DNA from: Paragordius varius
Taxonomy: Eukaryota > Nematomorpha
DNA: 64,000 nt
Assembly: GCA_964247055.1 (NCBI GenBank)
Contig: OZ176055.1
Span: 10,044,001 to 10,108,000 of the forward strand
Direction: 5' to 3'
Shown here: one piece after another, positions 48,401 to 62,400 of the stretch
Layout: each line of letters begins with the position of its first letter
Position numbering within the stretch: the first letter of the stretch is position 1
The notes under the pieces: model-generated
What the model was told of the DNA's origin: nothing
The model's input: the letters and a program-made list of their open reading frames with translations, nothing else
The model's database searches: none
Made by a program: the position numbers and the translations under genes

Positions 48401-51400
48401 GCAACCTAGTATGGGAAACAGAGAATATCTAACGTTCTCTGACGCTAAGGCCATTAATGAAGAATATTGTCCAGGTACTTATACATATATCAGAGAGTGA
48501 TAATCATAATAGAAAATGCTTAAGAGAATAATCTTAATTTTAAATGAAAACATTAATATGCTATATACTGGGTTATTTTTTATTTTTGAAAAATTATTAT
48601 AAATTCTGTCAAATTTTTGAAATCTGACTGATCAAGGACGGGTTGGGTGACCCATATTATAGAAAAAAGATGTGTATTATTAGGTCCAAAATACTTGATA
48701 ACCTGATTTCAATTATACAGAGATATGTCAGATTTTTAGTTTTACATTTCATATATTAACGCTTTTCAAATTTGATGCCACATATAAAATTTAAATTATA
48801 CGGACAAAACGTAAAATATAAAAATAATATTTATTCTAAAATACAACCATACTTTTTTAAAGCATGATTTGATAAATCAAACTCATTGTTTAAAACTCCA
48901 AAGTACAGAATAGAGGGCATTTTGGTAACACAATCAATTATATAATATACGATCGTTATTAAATGATTTCAATAGGATAAATTAAGGTTTAAAAATAAAG
49001 CAGTTGTCTTTTGATAAAAAATATTTTTCTTTAAATTTTTGCGTTTTGTCCGTATAATTTTATTTTTACTGTAATTATGAATTTTAGAAACTTGCGATTA
49101 TGTTTATCGCGCAAGCAAATGTTATAGAAACGGATATCCGAACCCTAATAATTGTACCCAATGCCTTTGTCCGGATGGCTTTAACGGTGGCCCTTACTGT
49201 GATCATTTAACACCGCATTCTCATCAACAAAGTTTCTTTTAATTTAAACTAAAATTATAAAAATTAATCATTTACAGTGTTGCAGTGAATATTGATATTA
49301 TACAGAAATATTGTGAAAAATTTCAAGAGGCTGCCATATTTTCAAAACTTGAAATAGTATGTAAATTGGTAACATACCCAATTATATAAATACAAAGATG
49401 TTTTTAAATAGTTTATGTGGAAACAAAAAACAAATGTTAAGAAGTATGGGGTTGTCTTTTAAAAAAGTAATAGTTGTCTTTATGTTTTTACGTTTTGCCT
49501 TAGAATTTATTTTTACTAAATATTCTTGGTTACAGGTTGTGGAAAAATTCAGATTTTTAGTAAGGAAACGCCAGAAAACCATATATACGTTAACCATAAA
49601 ATAGAGCTAACTAATTTCACATCCACAAACGTTATCAGTGATAATAATGAAAATGTCACTTTGATAGAATACGTTCAAATAAATGGCACTCGATTATTTG
49701 AATTCCAATGCACCTACCTTATAAAAGTAACGCATAAATAAATGTATTTCCAAACATTAAACTGAAAGATTGGTAACTATATTATTGAATTATTTTTGGA
49801 CAATACTATAGCGATATGCCTAAAATAAGCTTGGTAACTAATCTTAAATAAAAACCAGCCCAAGTTTGGGATCTAACACGGGTCCTAATTTACTTATTAA
49901 AAATTTTGATTCGGTGATTACCTCTACAGAAAATTATTTGTAAAAATCTTTTAAATAACCAGTATTTTATAATCATTACCAACGTTAGATAACCTATTAC
50001 ATAAATGATATGATTAATAAAATTTTGTATATAAATAATATAACGGAATCAAAAATAATTGGATGGTGACTTAAATTATTTTATATATTTTAATCATACA
50101 GTATAAGTATACTATAATTCAATTCACATATTTTTATAGGCAGGTTTATGCGAGGATATCACATTAGAAGTGACAAAACTCAATGTTCCTGGCCGCGCAC
50201 CTGATAATGTTAGATGTTTGAATTGGGTCGAGATACGCACTTTGCAAGATTTGTCTCAAACTGGTGAAAGGTATATCAGCTATTACAGTAAAAATTGAAT
50301 TTATACGGAAAAAACCTAATATTATAAAAACAAATATATTCAAAAGACAACCACCATACTTTTTAACCTTAGTTTTTGCAATTAAAACTATTTTTAAAAA
50401 TATGTATTTAAATGTGTTACCATAAAACTATATCTCTCAAATAGTATTTTTTTTAAATAAATCAAGACTCAAATTTAATCATTGTGTTTTAGAATAAAAA
50501 TTTGCCTTTATAATTTTACGTTTTCCGTTAATTTTAATTTTACTACTGTACCTTTTGGTGTAGTTTAATATCCCACAGATTTGGTATTTGAATATCTTAA
50601 AAAATATTTAAGGTAAGGCCAAAATATTTGTTTTTAAGGCTTTTAGGCGCATTATATGTTTTAAGAAATGTAAAATTGTAAAAAAATATTCATCCAAAAA
50701 ATATTTTCCGCCATTTTTTACTATAAATTTTTTTGAATCGCTAATGCAAAAGGCAAATAAATGCGTATTATGTTAGATGTAAATACTTAACTTAAAGCTT
50801 TTAAGCTACATTAACCAGCAAAAACTGATATTTTATGATTTTAATATCAGCAGTTCGTTTCAATCGTGTTATGGAGCTCTCCCAATTACAGACGTTAAAG
50901 GTCACAAAACTGTAAATATAAGCTTTTTATCTAATAAATAGAAACACTCGCACAGCCGATTATTAACCTTCAGCTGTTTTTATAAATTTTTTATGATATT
51001 ACTAAATTAGTGTTACTATTATATTACCATGCTTTATTTAAGGTTTTTAGATACGTTTTATTAGGTTAAATTTGTATTCGCAGATTTTTTTCGTACTAAG
51101 CTTTTCGGAGTTTTGAATCCCCAAGATCGTAAGATAAAAATTTGGTTTAAAATATTATTTGTGAAATTTACAACTATCCTAATGCCTTTATATAACCATT
51201 ATCTCTTTGTCTATTAAATTTAAGATTGTGCGGAACTAACTTTCCAAAAGATGCGATATATTCAGCCATTGGACAAGAAATGCTAATTCTCATACGATTT
51301 CACCGCATATCAGGATTAAATGAAACAAGCATAACTTCGGAAAAAAATTCCATACAATTAGAATTTGAAGCCAAATACAAAATAAGTGATCAACTAATAA

Positions 51401-52128
51401 TTTTACAAATATACATTACAAATATGCGGACAAAACGGAAAATATAAAAACAAAATTAAGTATTTTGCGATTGTTTAAAATGATTTTTAGGATAAATTAA
51501 GGATTAAAAAAGTATGGTTGTTTTTTGAAAAATTGTATCTTTATATTTTTGATTTTGTCGGTATAATTTTATACTGCTGTATATTCCATTATGGGGCGCA
51601 GAAAGATTATTTATATAAAACAAACATTATTCAAATGTACAGTAAAAATTTAATTTTTTAAAGGGTAAACCATACTTTATAAAACCTAACATTTTCAAAA
51701 TTATTTAAGTTTTTACCAATTTCCATCTAGCAACCAGTAAAAATTGAAATTGTACGGACAATGTAAAAATATAAAGACAAATATTTTTTTAAAAAAAATA
51801 ACCATACTTTTTTGAATCTAAATTTTCCCATTTAAATTATTTATACAATTATATTATATATAATGGGTGTTACCATTTAACATCCCTTTCTATACATGCA
51901 ATTTTTAACAATCAAATTTTGATATTTTAAAATTTAAAAAGTGTGGCTGTCTTTTAAAAAAAATATTGTCTTACTTTGTGTCCGTATAATTCCATTTTTA
52001 CTGCTGTATGTACATATAATATTTATCAACATATTTGATCGAAATAATTTATATTAAAAACATATACAGGTAAAAAAGAAGACTGTCAAAATCCGTATAT
52101 TCGATTCGCAAAGAAACTTACCAACTAA
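45446..52128 (+). CDS. astacin metalloprotease, NAS type with EGF-like and CUB domains (copy B)
   Basis: Tandem paralog of the gene at 32139, 601 residues. Exons: 45446..46034, 46398..46533, 46590..46656, 47247..47450, 48351..48474, 49088..49231, 49536..49726, 50140..50270, 51225..51385, 52070..52128; all frames and splice ends agree. The catalytic zinc site, Met-turn and EGF cysteines are the same as in copy A. Exon 4 is identical. Differences cluster in the pro-region and exons 2-3 (for example the three-residue-shifted NQTIIDKSTSKK stretch, and TKC in place of TKS just before FETD). From exon 4 on, the protein differs at only a few positions (for example F to Y and I to M in exon 9, Q to R in exon 10). 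The exon 1 donor is GTTGAA rather than GTAGAA. Both copies look able to make an active, secreted protease. Confidence 0.92.
46989..47233. mobile_element. CAGTAAAAATT-family MITE in astacin B intron 3
   Basis: Same insertion as 33687-33931. Ends 13 bases before exon 4. Confidence 0.7.
47485..47798. repeat. foldback element with 21-bp minisatellite arms, astacin B intron 4
   Basis: Counterpart of 34183-35101 without the MITE. The right arm has four rather than five 21-bp units (AAGGGTGAATTTGAATCGTTC type). Confidence 0.65.
48781..49073. mobile_element. CAGTAAAAATT-family MITE in astacin B intron 5
   Basis: Same insertion as 36082-36374. Ends 14 bases before exon 6. Confidence 0.8.
49340..49521. 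mobile_element. CAGTAAAAATT-family MITE, truncated, astacin B intron 6
   Basis: Same insertion as 36640-36822; only the inner part and right arm are clear. Confidence 0.6.
50284..50550. mobile_element. CAGTAAAAATT-family MITE in astacin B intron 8
   Basis: Same insertion as 37585-37851, directly behind the exon 8 donor. Confidence 0.78.
51420..51582. mobile_element. CAGTAAAAATT-family MITE in astacin B intron 9, left end eroded
   Basis: Same insertion as 38724-38886. Confidence 0.65.
51735..52009. mobile_element. CAGTAAAAATT-family MITE in astacin B intron 9
   Basis: Same insertion as 39040-39315. Ends about 60 bases before exon 10. Confidence 0.75.
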
Positions 52129-53279
52129 AATAATATTATTTTGACTCAATAAATATAGTATACTTGTCTTATTTTAAAACACTTTATTACCCTTTTAAGT
52201 ATTTTTTACCTTAGAACGATTTAAAAGTCGAATATCTTTAAAGCAATTCAAGATAATGGGCCAAATTAAAAATAAATTTTTAGCATTGAGCGCATGCTGT
52301 AAATTTTTGTTTAAAAAAATTATTGTAAAATTTATTCATCTTAAAGCTTTCTCTCGGCTATTTGTTTGGAATTTATCGCTAATAAAACAGGCAAATATTA
52401 CAAATAATTGTGAGAAAATGTAACCGGAATCGGGTTGGTTCCTTAACAATTTTAACATTTCCGGAACTGCGGATTTACATTTGGAACCGGTTTCATTTTG
52501 GTACCCGTATTTTAATTAAATGAATTTTCATACAACTTTATTATAATAATGATAGAGCTTTGTATTCTGGCAAATATGCAAAGTATATACATACGTTAGT
52601 AATGTTATGTATGTGAATTATAAACTTTAAACATGAAATTAATGTTTGAAATTATAGTGTGTTCAATATGAAACTTATTTTTAATTATAAAAATATAAAG
52701 CTAACTATTCCAAATCGTAAATTAAAACAGAGTTTAAAAACTCACCAAATCTAAAAAACTGATCGATAGAGCTTTTTCTCACTTGAATCGTATGGGGAAA
52801 GGTATTTATAAGATGTATGAAATGTTTTGAAAAATTATACGCTAATTCAGCTTTGCATGTCAATTTTTTTATTTAAGCCTTTAATCATTTTTTAATTCAA
52901 TATAATGGGTAAATTCCAAATATATAGTAGATAATGTTATTTAAAAAATCAAAATCTTTTACCGCATAATAACTATTGAATTCGAATCGCCACATTCCAA
53001 TTTTTCCACATTATTATTGTAAGTGTTCTTTAATGACCCACTGAGATTTTTTAATTATAGTATTTAGCGTTAAGAAATATTCTTATGGTACATAGTATCA
53101 AAGACGCGTTTTTATCCGTTGTATTTAATTTTATTCTTGTGCGATACCAATGCGAATTTTTTTGGTTGATAATATCAGAAAAATTATAATAACTTTTATG
53201 TTTTAACCACATTTATCCCTTCGCTAATTATTATAATGAGGCTTATTATAGATATGGAATGATATATGATTCATATACG

Positions 53280-53570
53280 TACAGTAAAAATTGAAATTAT
53301 ACGGACACAAAGTAAAAATATAAAGACAAATATTTTTTTCTAAAAGACTACCATACTTTTTATCACCTTTATGTTTCCCTTATAAGCTACTTAGTCACAA
53401 TTGTAAAATTTAGAATTGGTTGTCTTAGTAATATATATATATATATATATATCTCTATTTCGCACCTGCCATTCCAAACAATGAGTGTAATTGAAAAAAA
53501 ATCATGATTAAAAAGTATATTTGTCTTTATATTTTTACGTTTTGTTTGTATAATTTTAGTTTTTACTGTA
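53280..53570. mobile_element. CAGTAAAAATT-family MITE, well preserved
   Basis: Same insertion as 40587-40880, TA-flanked with long arms. Confidence 0.85.
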
Positions 53571-53775
53571 TATTTAAATAAAATAATGATTATTTACTGT
53601 TATAAATTTGCCAATAATGGTCAATGACCTTTGCATCGCCACAATAACCCCGGTATTATATAGATTTTTTTTGATAATACATCCTAAAATCATGTTTTTG
53701 CATTATTTTACTTAAAATGTAATTTATTAAACATGGCTGTAAAAATATAATATTGAGGTATAAAAATATTTGGTT

Positions 53776-56700
53776 AATAAATTATAAACATTTTTAATTT
53801 AAACATTATAACGAATCAGTCCTATTTAATACGTCGTTCATATGAGCCTATAAGCGATTCCTATATATATTATTTATAAATATGCTGGCATTCTTAATTA
53901 AAAGAACATAAATTTAACATGTAGTATATTTATTTAACTTTTGTCCCAATATACCTTTCTTTGAGATGTTTGAATATTGCTTCTTAACTGAAATCCTTAT
54001 TCAATGCGATAATTATATAACAAAATACGCAGGTGAGGAAAATTACCAAATTAAAGTAATAAAAGGAGAATATTAAATTAAAAAAATATCAAAACAGTTA
54101 AAATTTATCATTTATATTATGTTTAGAAGAATTTGTATGACTTTAACGTGAACAAAATCTAATAAATTGCTCTTTGATATCAGTTACTATCTTAAAATTA
54201 TTCATATAGCTGGGCCTAACTGTTCTTTCAATTATTATCATAATACCACTAACAATAAATAAATCGATATATTGATTTTAAAATAGTCATAAACTATATA
54301 TTTCCCAGCAACGCGAAATTCGGTACATAATGCCGGGAGTAAATTAAGGGGTATATTCTCCCACTAATTTTATTTAAGTCGATATCGTGAAAATGTCTGA
54401 CTCCTCATGTAAAAAATAACCATTTGAACCTAATTTTGAAATCAACACCTTTTTAATTTTTAATTTGGAAATCGTTTTCCTATATTCTTTTCTATAAATA
54501 TTGTTTTTATATTTTAAAGTTTCTATGCACGCTTATAATTTACTTCCGTTATGATACAAAAAATTCTTGTTTTTTTTTAATTTATAATTTAAACTATATT
54601 AAAACTTAAAAATCGGTTTTATGGTTAATATTACCTGTGGAATGAAAAATTTATTGTATGTAAAATTATGTTAATTATCAATCTTTTTGTTAAAAATATC
54701 TCTAAATGCAGTTTTAAATATTGCCCTTATAGTCCTTTGCAAAACATTATAGACATAAAATTAAAATTGTTTTGAAACAAATACTCTTTATAATAACATG
54801 TACAAAACTAACCGTTTTTGTATATGTAAATATTTTTATGCCATCTAATGTAGCAAGAAACCACCATTTTCTCATTCTAACCAAAAAGAAAATATGGCGA
54901 TATCTTTTTTAGGCGGAACAGAAAAATCGATTATTTATTCCATTAGTAATATTTTAACTTTAAGCAAATTAAACTTAAGTTGTCTTTCTAAATACTTCTA
55001 TATTAAAGTAATAATTTAAATTCTCGTAAAATTTATTAAATTAAACTATATCCAAAAATTTCGATTCATGGTAGTATCTTTTTGAATGGATTAACTAAAA
55101 CAAAAGAAAATAATGACATATAATTAAAACAAAATTTGAAAAAATATAATTATAAATGCATAATTTATTTTAAATGCTCCTTTATACTGGTGGTAGGGTC
55201 TGATGGTTGATTGAGTGGGCCTTTTACATGATAAAAAAGCGCAAAATGTAGGCATTTATTGTATAAATTTAACACTTGGATACAACACATTCATTTTAGT
55301 CCTTCGATTCAAATTGGGGTAGTTGGATACCCCAGACCTGTTTAAAATCAAATACTTTAAAAAGTATGGAAGGAATCGAAACCATGGCAAAATTTTGCAC
55401 TTATATAACATTAATAAAACGAAATATATCAAAAAATTTATTCAAAATTGATATTACTAATTTTAAGCCAAAACCGAAAGGTTAAAATTTCGTCAACGTG
55501 ACATGTGTCAAATGGTAAAATTAAAAAATAATACAAAATAAACCGCTTTTCCTTTTTCAATCAATGTTAGATGTAATTTAAATAAAAAATTACCTTTAAA
55601 TTTACCCTTAAAATTATTATAAAACGATATTTTGCAAAAATTTTATAAAATAAAAATGGCGTCGAAGTAGTTTGACATGGAACTTTTTTTCCAAAACAAA
55701 ATTTTATCAAGATATTTTGGCATATTTATATAATTTTTATTAGGATAGAAGCATAAATTTAAATTGAAACCGTTTCCTTCAGTAGTTTTTTTAAAAATAT
55801 TAATTAAAGTTTAGCCTGGGGTATTTAGATGCCCCAATTCGAATCGAAGTGTTAAGCAAAAAACTATATTCTCTTACACATAATAACAGATTTGCATGTA
55901 TAGGTTCTAATAATTGTGTCGAACTGATGATGGGTTAGCATGATTGAAACTGTATAGATAGTCCAAAAACAAGAGCTATCATAGGAAATTTCGGTATTAT
56001 AAATGGCTAATTGGCGATTTAAATTACATGTCTGTTTATCTATAACACTATTTTTCACTATAATTATAAAAAATCATTAAAAACAAAAAAATTCAACATA
56101 TCAATAGACATGAAAAATTACCCTTTTACCCATTTAAAACACCAAAGAATAACTCGTGAATGTAAACGATTATTACTGTTAATGAAAGTTTCACATGTCA
56201 TCTGCGTTTTTTGGTTTTAAATATACTTATTATGTTAATTTAGAATATTTGTAATATCTTAGTATCGATTAATGTATTTTATTTTAATTTGTTTATTTGT
56301 TTTTTAGTATGATAGTTTGCACAAAAAAATATTTATAGGTAATACCTTTACGTTTAATTAGATGGTCCAATGTTTTAAAATATTTTAAATAAAATAAAAG
56401 ATATTTGCAAATGAGTCCAATATGACTATGGGTGATTACCTTTTAAGGCTTCAAAAAATGTGGGGGCTAACAAAGATCCAATTACTTAACTTACCAAAAT
56501 AGTCAAGGGGATTAAGGATTTATGAATAAATTGCATTGAATGTTTTAAAAAACTATCAAAGTAATAATTTAGATCCTTAAAAAGTTCACTATAATGGTTA
56601 TGAACGTTGTATTTAAGATTGGTCAGCAGATATGTAAATGGACAAGTTTTAAAATCGTATTCTATAAAATTCACTAAAAGTAAAATTAATTTTACTCAAA

Positions 56701-58623
56701 ATATTTAGAAATTTATTTTTGCTTGAAATGTTATTTCATTTCTGTTTTATGAAAATAATCTCTGTGCTTCGCAAAAAAGACTCGCCTTGGTTACCACTGA
56801 TTTACATCATGATTGGAAACTTGAAAATACACCAAGTGATATTAAATTCATTCACAATATCAATATTTACTGTAATAATTTTTAGACGGTACACGATTAG
56901 TTTAAACAACTTTGCACGATATTGACATTTGCTTAGCAAATTTTGAAAGATATTTAATTATAGTACTAACATAAATTCAAATTAATTATTTAATTATGTT
57001 ATAGTAAACACCTATATAGTGTATGGGTTGTTAAACTTGTTAAAAATATAAATACTTGCACGAGAGAAGTTTTATTTTTTCTGGCTTTAAAGAGTACACA
57101 AGCCATATAACCGTTAATAGGCTGTTTTCTAAAGATATAATTTGTTACACATGGAATAAAAAAACGTTAAAGTTGCTTCGATCGACTATATAATTGATTA
57201 ACAACTTTTTAATTACGCAAAACATATTTTAATTCCATATATGATTCATTGCTTTTTTTATATTTCGCATTTATGTATGCCTAACTTGCCCATCATTATA
57301 TAATTAAATAATCAAAACATTCACACATGGAAAAGCTTAACTTTTTGATGAAATGTTACAAAATTTGAAACACATATGTATCCATCAAACTACAATCTAT
57401 ATTTCAGATCTTGTTATGTTAAAAGAACAGAATAGAATAAACAAAATATACCGTCCTTTCTTTTATATTATTCTGTAACGTTCATCTTACATTTGCACAT
57501 AATTATAAAATTTCTTTTATGTATGCATTATTAATTTTTTACAATATCCCTATTTTTTAATGCAATAAAATTATATCCATATTTTAGGGACATCAAAAGT
57601 TTTTTTACAGATACATGTGTTAGAATTTTTATGATTTTTAAAAATAAATTTTAATTTACAACCATCAAACTTAAATTTATTATACCTTATGCAAAATTTT
57701 GTTATTTCGCTACCAAGATATATAAAGACATCTTACATATAAGTAAGCAATTATCACAGCGCCTTATTTTTCGATATGGTAAAATCTTTTTTTTACTCGT
57801 TTAAAATTTATACAAGAAGGAAATTGCACTTAAAAAACATTATAAAACAATTCATAATTTGAATACGCGAATAAAAAAGAAAAATTTTATTTTTCCATAT
57901 TACGATTAAAATTTTTGCTTTTTCTTTCTCATTAGCAACAATTTTTTTGTATTCCTTTTGACTTTTTACATTTCGTTACAAATTACATTTTGATTTAAAA
58001 CATCTATTGAAATCTGCGATCATTCCTTTTATAGATTTTCCAACTTTTTATTGTTTTAAATAAATTAGTTTCTTTTCAATTTTGATAATTAAATTATTAA
58101 TCCAATATGTTATCATCTGTTACTATAAATTCTTAAACTCCTTACAAAAAATATTTTGATTTATAACTTTAAATCCATTTATTTTATTAGATTTTTCAAT
58201 AATTATATTATCTAATTATTCTTTTTAAAAATCTGCTATATTTACATCCAAAAGACAACTATATAAAATTCAGTAGTACTATTTATTAAATTCTGTATTA
58301 TAGCATAATAAAAATATGGATATTGGTATTCGAATGATATAACATGGGGGAAAGATAATACATACTAAATGAAGATGAGCAATTAAACAAATGGATAAAA
58401 TTATAATAGAAAGCATATATTTTAAATAAATTATAAAAATTGGCAAAATTACAAAATAATAGATATGCAAATCGATATATAGAGTATTTGGTATCACTCG
58501 ATAGCTAAAAAAATGCTTGTTTCAACCAGAGGAGTTGCAAATCAAGAATTTTTTAAATGGGCAATAGCCAAAATTAGCGGAATAAATAAATTTATATTGA
58601 GAGGCGCAAATTTGTATGTGGTT
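53776..58623. other. gene-poor AT-rich region
   Basis: Apart from a TTAA-flanked MITE (55269-55855), I see no supported gene. Open frames at 55864-56058, 56486-56674, 56719-56925 and 58279-58497 have no family features. The last ~100 bases should hold the promoter of the U2 gene, but no proximal element could be recognised with confidence. Confidence 0.5.
55269..55855. mobile_element. TTAA-flanked (piggyBac-type) MITE, copy 3
   Basis: TTAACACTTGGATACAACAC at the left, CCCCAATTCGAATCGAAGTG then TTAA at the right. Closely similar to the copy at 34355-34943 over its full length and in the same orientation. Non-coding. Confidence 0.85.
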
Positions 58624-58660
58624 ATCGCTTCTCGGCCTCTTGGCTAAGATCAAAGTGTAG
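58624..58660 (+). ncRNA. U2: U2 snRNA gene, 5' part (interrupted)
   Basis: ATCGCTTCTCGGCC followed by TCTTGGCTAAGATCAAAGTG and TAG is the universally conserved 5' end of U2 snRNA. It stops at GTGTAG, in the middle of the GUAGUA branch-site recognition sequence. The remainder resumes at 63060. The gene is split by a LINE, so this locus cannot give a normal U2 RNA. Confidence 0.93.
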
Positions 58661-58699
58661 GAGCTTCCTTTTATATTATTCCACTTCATATTTAAAAAA

Positions 58700-59180
58700 T
58701 ATAAATAATTATCCCTACTATATCCTTTCTATCCTATCAGTTTATTCATCCCATTATCCCTTGATAATTATATCATTTTTTTGGCCTATTCTTCCAATTT
58801 ATATCATATATCCGTTATCCTTATCCCATTTATAACCGTTATCCTATTTATATCCGTTATCATATTTATATCCTCTATCCATATCCCAGTATATCCCATA
58901 CGCTATTCATATCAATTATCCTTATCACATTTATATCCATCTTTACCATGTATCCCATATCCTATTTATCTCAATTATCCCTATCCCAGTATTATCCCTT
59001 ATGCTATTCATATCACTTATCCTTATTATATATCCATCTTTACCATATATCCGTTATCCTTATCCCGCTAATAACCTTTATCTTATTTATATTGTTATTC
59101 AAATTATACCCGGTTTCCTTATCCCACTCATATTCATAATCGCTATCCTTATTCTAATGTATCTTTTATCCTTATCCCTC
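58700..59180 (+). repeat. TATCC-rich irregular repeat in the LINE 5' UTR
   Basis: Dense repetition of TATCC, TATCCC and ATTTATATCCGTTATCC words on the plus strand with a loose 20-25-base rhythm. It gives spurious I/Y/P/S-rich frames. It lies wholly inside the element's 5' UTR. Confidence 0.7.
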
Positions 59181-59437
59181 TTACTTTTCGTAGATACACT
59201 ATATTTATATTCCTGGCATTTACAATTTTTTTTTTTTTTTTTTTTTGATTTTCTGGCAATTAATTTTTTTTCCGGCATTTACACTATTTTTCTCGCCTTT
59301 TACCATCCATATAATATATTACATTCGTTTTATATCCGTCCATCTTATTTTCTCTCCACTCCCTGCATTTATAACTATCTTATAACTCCAAATTTTTTTT
59401 TTAAACAAGCGAACATCCAAATATCCTGACCATTATC

Positions 59438-62400
59438 ATGAAACTTACAAGAGACAATGACACACTATTTATATCATTCCCATTATCACAAACATTCCAC
59501 TGTCCCGAGCCTGATTGTCATTCCTCCTTTGCTGGGCATGAATGGTACCTCTCTAGAATATCTCTCCAAAGGCATATCCAAAACATACACAATATAACAA
59601 TCAAACATATCATTAAATTTTGTGCAATATGTAAACAATATATTCAAAGTAAACCCTCGCGACACCCTTGTCTTAAAAATAAAATGATATTACCAGAAAC
59701 CAATCCTATAAAATGTACTCTATGTAATCAAACATTTACAACAAAACAAGGGCTTAACAATCACACTTTTACTCACAAAAAGCATACTCTTGGATTTAAG
59801 ACTTACCTCTCTAATAATAATAAATTTAATAAACCCCCAAATTGGAAGTTAACAACCATTTCTCCAAGAATCCACAGAGCCCCCAGAGTACATCGATCCC
59901 CATTATTACGACAAACTCCCCAAATAATCCCTTGGTCACCCATTATCCAAAAAGAAGAAACTCATAATCAAAAACGGCGAAAAATATCCAATAATAACAG
60001 TCCACTCCCTACCACTTCTAGAGGCTGGATTGATCTAAGCGAACCATCAGAAACGGAAAATGAATCCCCCTACACCATTAATGAATCAAACTCTATCATC
60101 ACCCCAAATCAAAATACAACTACCATAAACGAACCAAATATCGATTTACTTCCTACTACATCCAAAGACTGGACTGAACCAGGTGAACATTCCGAAACTG
60201 AAATAGTTACAACCGACATGAACAATAATACACCAGATAACATTGAGCCTGTAAATACCTCTACCACATCGAAAACAAATACCGATCCATTCTCTGACGC
60301 ACTCATACATATCAAACAGGACATAGAGACTTGTAACAACTCTACTGAATTTAATGCTATATATAACAAATTAATAATTCTGATTCAAACACACTACAAA
60401 ATTCAACCACTTAAAACACCATCTACCACACCTCATAACATACAAAATAATCCATCTAAGATTCAAAGACTATATAAATTGAATCCAAAGCGAGCAACAC
60501 GTCTCATTATAGACGGCGATCCTACTTATTGTCCGATCGATAAAGATATTATTTTTCCCTACTTTCAAAATTTATTCACAGATACCTCTATACCAACCGA
60601 TCTACCTCAACCACAACCTTTACCATTTCCCCCATTTTCAATATCATATAATGAAGTGACCAAACAGCTCCTAAGGTCTAAATCAACCTCACCAGGCCCA
60701 AACGGTATTACACCTACCACCTGGCTAAAAATAGAGACACATTCACCAATCATAAAAACAATATTTGATAAAATAATTCAGCTAGGGACATTACCTGATG
60801 ACTGGCTCTCTTCCAAAACAATCCTAATACACAAATCCGGTAACATTAATGAAATAAAAAATTTTAGACCAATAACTATTTCCAACACACTATATAGAAT
60901 CTTTTTTAAATATGTTAACCAAACTCTATTAAAATCCATAATTGACAAATCTCTAATTCACCCTAATCAAAAAGGCTTTATGCCCTTTGATGGGGTATTA
61001 GAGCATAACTATGTCATTGAACAAACAATTAAGAGAGCCAAACAAGATAAGCAGAAACTTTTTATAGCCTTTCTCGATATAAATAAGGCGTTTGATTCAA
61101 TTCCGCATAACCTACTTATTAATACAGTTTGTCATCTTCCAATAAATACAACACTAAAAAAGATCATCATCCAAAATATATCCAGTTCTAAAACACAAAT
61201 CTATACACAAGGCGGACTGACAGACCCGATTGCATTTCAAAAGGGCATTAAACAGGGCTGCCCAGTCTCCGGAACTTTATTTAACCTGTCCATCAATCCA
61301 CTCCTGGAGTTACTAAACACATCTTCAACATCCCTTGCATATGCCGATGATTTGGTAATCATCGCGCACCAAGCCGATGCTCTCCAAAAAACCATCCTCA
61401 CTGCAGAGCATTGGCTTCAAGCACATAACATCACAATAAATGTCAGCAAATCAGCCCTTCTTACTATTAACTCGCCAAATCCATCAATCACTATACACAA
61501 TCAACTCCTCGAGCAAATCTGTGAAGGTAAATCCATATCATACCTGGGCAAACCTATTTCGCCCTTAGCACCCCCCAAAAATACACAAGAACTGGATAAT
61601 CTGGTCGACAACATAATACAATCCAATCTCGCACCATGGCAGAAATTAGACTGTCTCAAAACATTCATTTTTCCCACCATCATCCATTCTCTCAGAATGG
61701 GAGCCTTGAAAAAAACCGATCTAAATAAATCTGATAATAAAGTGCGATCCCTGATCAAAAAAATTACAGCCTTACCCGCCAGTGCCAATACCAATTATTT
61801 CTACGCACCCACAAAAGCAGGCGGTCTCGGGTTACCCCAGCTTGGCATTCTACACGATGCATATTTGATTGACTCTACATACAAACTACTCACCTCTCCC
61901 GATGAAAAATTAGCAGACCAAGCCAAAATCCATCTTAAACATACAATATCAAAACATACCAACTCACCCTCCACAAATGATACTGACTTAAATCAATACT
62001 TCAATAATCAAATACAGATCAAAACCACTGGATGTTCATCTTTATACACCAAAGCCAGGCAAGCTTCTAAAAGGCTTGACCTGGCATGGGAATTTCAAAA
62101 TTCGATACCTTTCATAAAAGGGCAATCGGTAAACATTGACCCCAATGCCAGAAAAATTATTGTATCCTCAATATGCAAAAGAAATGCGAAAAACCACCTA
62201 AAATCCCTAATTGATTGCCCCAATCAAGGTAAAGTGATTGAAGCCATACAACAACATCCAGCCTCATCCCACTTTACCCTTTCGGGCACATATACATCTT
62301 TTAAATGCTGGCGCTTTATTCATAAGGCACGCCTTAATCTGCTCCCTGTCAATAGTCGTCCAGGATCAGCTAAAAATCCACTGTGCAGGAGATGTGGGAA

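Larger units (their letters stand above)
41086..53775. repeat. segmental duplication, right unit (B)
   Basis: Direct duplicate of 27395-41085, abutting it without spacer. Similarity is patchy with many substitutions and small indels up to about 46,917, then nearly perfect to the end. It ends at TTTGGTT (53775), where the sequence changes to unique DNA. Confidence 0.95.

Noticed and set aside
53776-58623. A third copy of the astacin duplication unit
   Set aside because: Sequence after 53775 matches neither unit; only the dispersed TTAA MITE at 55269 recurs.
58781-59429. Overlapping open frames of I/Y/P/S-rich proteins
   Set aside because: They are translations of the TATCC repeat and poly-T run in the LINE 5' UTR.
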